A stretch of DNA of 64,000 nt from JAVKBW01 sp040222995. Its GTDB lineage: Bacteria > Pseudomonadota > Alphaproteobacteria > UBA8366 > Aestuariispiraceae. A program made the position numbers and the translations under genes. The notes beneath the pieces are model-generated. The model ran no database searches. It was not told the DNA's origin and worked only from the letters and a program-made list of their open reading frames with translations. Shown here piece by piece: positions 62,051-64,000 of the stretch. The stretch is taken from assembly GCA_040222995.1 (NCBI GenBank), contig JAVKBW010000046.1, positions 434,001 to 498,000 of the forward strand. The letters are read 5' to 3'. The stretch's first letter is position 1, and every line of letters starts with the position of its first letter.

Positions 62051-62724
62051 CTGTTCTTGTACTTGCGGCGCATCCAGACGATGAGGTGCTCGGATGCGGT
62101 GGCGCAATCGCCCGGCATACCGAGGCCGGGGATGCCGTGCATACTGTATTCATCGCCGACGGTGAAACGTCACGCGGCGACGGCGCAGCGGCGAAGGACA
62201 GGGTGCGTGCGCGCGAGGACATGGCCCGAAAGGCCGCAGATGTTCTGGGGGCAGCGCCGCCTGTATTCTTGAGATTTCCGGACAACCGTCTCGATACTGT
62301 TCCGTTGCTGGAAATCGCTCAGGGCATTGAAGAGCAGGTCCGATCCGTGCAGCCGCACTGTGTCTACACGCATTCGGCCGCGGACATGAATGTGGATCAT
62401 CGGCTGACCCATCAGGCGGCCCGAACCGCGCTGCGGCCTCAGGCCGGCATGTCGGCTGTTAGGATTCTGGGATTCGAGATTCCGTCCAGCACGGAATGGG
62501 GCGGCAGCGGCTTCGGTCCGGTATTTGAACCAACTGTCGGGATCGACGCCACCCCCTATATTGAACGGAAACTGGCGGCGCTCGGGTGCTACGAACCGGA
62601 GCTTCGGCAGATGCCGCATCCCCGGTCTAAGGTGGCGATTGAAGCCCTGATGCAATGGCGGGGCGCACAGTTCGGAATGCTGCATGCGGAAGCCTTTGAG
62701 CTGATCCGTGAGATTACCCGTTGA
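62047..62724 (+). CDS. PIG-L-family deacetylase
   Basis: A 225-residue LmbE/PIG-L N-deacetylase. The zinc motif AAHPDDEVLGCGG begins near residue 8, and HSAADMNVDHRLTH supplies the HxxDH-type histidines. These enzymes remove acetyl groups from N-acetyl amino sugars. In this island it could expose an amine on a nonulosonate for a different N-acyl group; this is inference. The start overlaps the transferase stop (ATGA), and its stop overlaps the next gene (TTGA). A GTG-free upstream extension from 61798 is a frame shadow. Confidence 0.9.
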   Translation: MTVLVLAAHPDDEVLGCGGAIARHTEAGDAVHTVFIADGETSRGDGAAAKDRVRAREDMARKAADVLGAAPPVFLRFPDNRLDTVPLLEIAQGIEEQVRSVQPHCVYTHSAADMNVDHRLTHQAARTALRPQAGMSAVRILGFEIPSSTEWGGSGFGPVFEPTVGIDATPYIERKLAALGCYEPELRQMPHPRSKVAIEALMQWRGAQFGMLHAEAFELIREITR

Positions 62725-63731
62725 CCGAATCGGCTGCTAAAACACGGTTTTCCGCCGGTATCATCGGTCTTGGCAAGGTCGGGTCGAGATTCGATGAGGA
62801 AAAACGCGGTAGCGTCTGGTCGCATGCCGGTGCCTTTATCGCAGCAAACGACCGGATATCTCTTGTCGGCGGCGCGGATGTCGGTACTGAGAACCGGGAG
62901 CTGTTTCAGCTACGTTGCCCGGCAGCAGAAGTCTTTTCGGATCCTGTAGCGTTCGTGAAGGACACAAAGCCGGATATTCTGAGCATCTGCACACCGCCCG
63001 AAAAGCGGGCTGAGCTTGTGGAGGCGATTCTGACGGCGCATGCACCAAAAGTCCTGCTTGTTGAAAAACCCATCGACACGTTGGCGGAAGGGCGAACCCG
63101 GCTGCTGGCAGCGGTCGAAAAAGCCGGCTGCGTTGCGCTCGTCAACTACAACAGGCGGTATTATCCGGCCTGCAGAGCAGCAAAGCGCGCAGCCTGGGAC
63201 GGAACGATCGGCGAGATTCGCACCATTACTGTCAGAATTCCGAACCGGCTCTGGTCGATGGGCAGCCATGCGATGAACCTGCTGTTGTTTCTGGCCGATG
63301 CTGTTCCGGTTGCGTGGCAGGGCATGCCGTTGCCGTTGTTTGAAGAGACGGATGAGCCGGCGGTCGACATGATCTGCCGGTTTCCGAATGGCAGCGCCGG
63401 CCGGCTGCTATGCGAAGGCGACAGAAGCATGCTTTTCTTTGAATCGGAGATCATGGGAACCGAAGGACGGATCCGGATCGACCGGAACGGCGAGAGGGCG
63501 CGGCTCGAACGGTTTCAGGCCAAGCAGGGCTGGGCCGGTTATCGAAGCCTGGAAGAGCCTGTCGATATTGAAACAAACAGGCCTGACTTTTCATCCTTCG
63601 TTCAACTTGTTGAGGATGCCTGCGACGCAGTGGGATCGGACCGCGGATCAGCCGATCTCGAAAGTGCAATTGCAGGCGAAAACCTCCTTGAGTCGCTGGT
63701 GAAACTGTACCGGCAGGAGCAGGCATGCTGA
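62721..63731 (+). CDS. Gfo/Idh/MocA-family oxidoreductase
   Basis: A 336-residue NAD(P)-dependent sugar oxidoreductase. The Rossmann motif is AGIIGLGKVGSRF, followed by ICTPPEKRAELVEAI and the family EKP motif (LLVEKPIDTLAEG). The catalytic Lys of EKP is present. It lies in the glycan island and probably oxidises or reduces a sugar nucleotide intermediate. TTG 62721 overlaps the PIG-L stop (TTGA). The last bases overlap the next start. Confidence 0.87.
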   Translation: MTESAAKTRFSAGIIGLGKVGSRFDEEKRGSVWSHAGAFIAANDRISLVGGADVGTENRELFQLRCPAAEVFSDPVAFVKDTKPDILSICTPPEKRAELVEAILTAHAPKVLLVEKPIDTLAEGRTRLLAAVEKAGCVALVNYNRRYYPACRAAKRAAWDGTIGEIRTITVRIPNRLWSMGSHAMNLLLFLADAVPVAWQGMPLPLFEETDEPAVDMICRFPNGSAGRLLCEGDRSMLFFESEIMGTEGRIRIDRNGERARLERFQAKQGWAGYRSLEEPVDIETNRPDFSSFVQLVEDACDAVGSDRGSADLESAIAGENLLESLVKLYRQEQAC

Positions 63732-64000
63732 TCGTCGACAAAAATCTCGCGGCCTACAAAACAACGTTGGACCAGTCGCTGAGAAATGCGGTCGAGCGCA
63801 TGAACGAGGTCAATGAACGTATCCAGATGATTGTCGATACGGACTCCAAACTCGTCGGTGTCCTGACCGACGGCGATATTCGTCGAAGCCTGTTGCGTGG
63901 CGTCACGATGGACTCGCCGGTTCGGGATGCAGCCTGTTTGGATCCTACCGTGGGGTCGTACACCGACATTGATGCCGCCAACGCCCTGTGGCGTCAGGCG
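63725..64000 (+). CDS. CBS-domain protein, 5-prime part, probable sugar nucleotidyltransferase
   Basis: The ATG at 63725, inside the end of the Gfo/Idh gene, opens a frame that runs 92 codons to the window edge and is cut off. The visible part contains one CBS unit (MIVDTDSKLVGVLTDGDIRR, then a second repeat opening). In legionaminic acid clusters PtmE-like proteins combine CBS domains with a sugar nucleotidyltransferase, and that is the best guess for the missing part. It could equally be another CBS-regulated enzyme. Confidence 0.7.
   Translation, partial: MLIVDKNLAAYKTTLDQSLRNAVERMNEVNERIQMIVDTDSKLVGVLTDGDIRRSLLRGVTMDSPVRDAACLDPTVGSYTDIDAANALWRQA

Noticed and set aside
1..64000. CRISPR arrays, tRNAs, rRNAs, prophage or insertion sequences
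   Set aside because: No regular spaced repeats, T-loop text, transposase or integrase frames or target-site duplications were seen.

Overview
The window looks like chromosomal DNA of a high-GC alphaproteobacterium, probably Rhodospirillales-like. The evidence is a Caulobacter-type cpa/tad pilus operon, a four-subunit sarcosine oxidase operon, a queA-tgt-queG queuosine set, single-chain methylmalonyl-CoA mutase, tight ATGA/GTGA/TTGA gene overlaps and frequent TTG/GTG starts. I see no rRNA, tRNA, CRISPR array, prophage or insertion sequence.

Layout. 1-6.5 kb: a membrane GGDEF/EAL protein, a TauD-type dioxygenase gene cut by an in-frame TAA, an omega-aminotransferase and a short-chain dehydrogenase. 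6.5-19.5 kb: a nearly complete tight-adherence (Flp) pilus locus: a divergent vWA/TadG protein, flp, prepilin peptidase, cpaB-cpaC-cpaD-cpaE-cpaF-tadB-tadC, a divergent tadD, and two tadE-like minor pilins. 19.6-25.6 kb: a small DUF302-type protein and soxBDAG (tetrahydrofolate-linked sarcosine oxidation), whose gamma subunit carries a histone-H1-like Lys/Ala tail. 25.7-30.8 kb: family III CoA-transferase, ThDP enzyme, a flavoprotein with the residues expected of 3-sulfinopropanoyl-CoA desulfinase, and a divergent LysR regulator. 30.8-35.2 kb: MFS exporter, AraC-type regulator, MauG-like dihaem protein and FAH-family hydrolase. 35.3-39.5 kb: a GntR/FCD regulator with its own operator array and an ABC importer (binding protein, ATPase, two permeases). 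39.6-43.7 kb: methylmalonyl-CoA mutase, TPR protein, acetyltransferase and fatty-acid hydroxylase family protein. 43.8-49.7 kb: queuosine precursor transporter, queA, tgt and queG, split by two opposite-strand genes (one a pseudaminic acid synthase), then rpmB.

49.9-64 kb is a nonulosonic-acid / surface-glycan island. It holds pseC, a PagL-type lipid A deacylase, pseB, pseF, pseG, a NeuB-type synthase, a methyltransferase-acetyltransferase fusion, a second DegT-type aminotransferase, a methyltransferase, a WbqC-like protein, a strongly diverged third NeuB homologue lacking key active-site residues, an unrecognised large transferase-like protein, a PIG-L deacetylase, a Gfo/Idh dehydrogenase and the start of a CBS-domain protein cut by the window edge.

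The most promising new biology is in this last block: three NeuB-family proteins, one apparently re-purposed, with a modification cassette that does not match the textbook pseudaminic or legionaminic gene sets. Second are the candidate 3-sulfinopropionate-CoA desulfination operon and the H1-tailed sarcosine oxidase gamma subunit.
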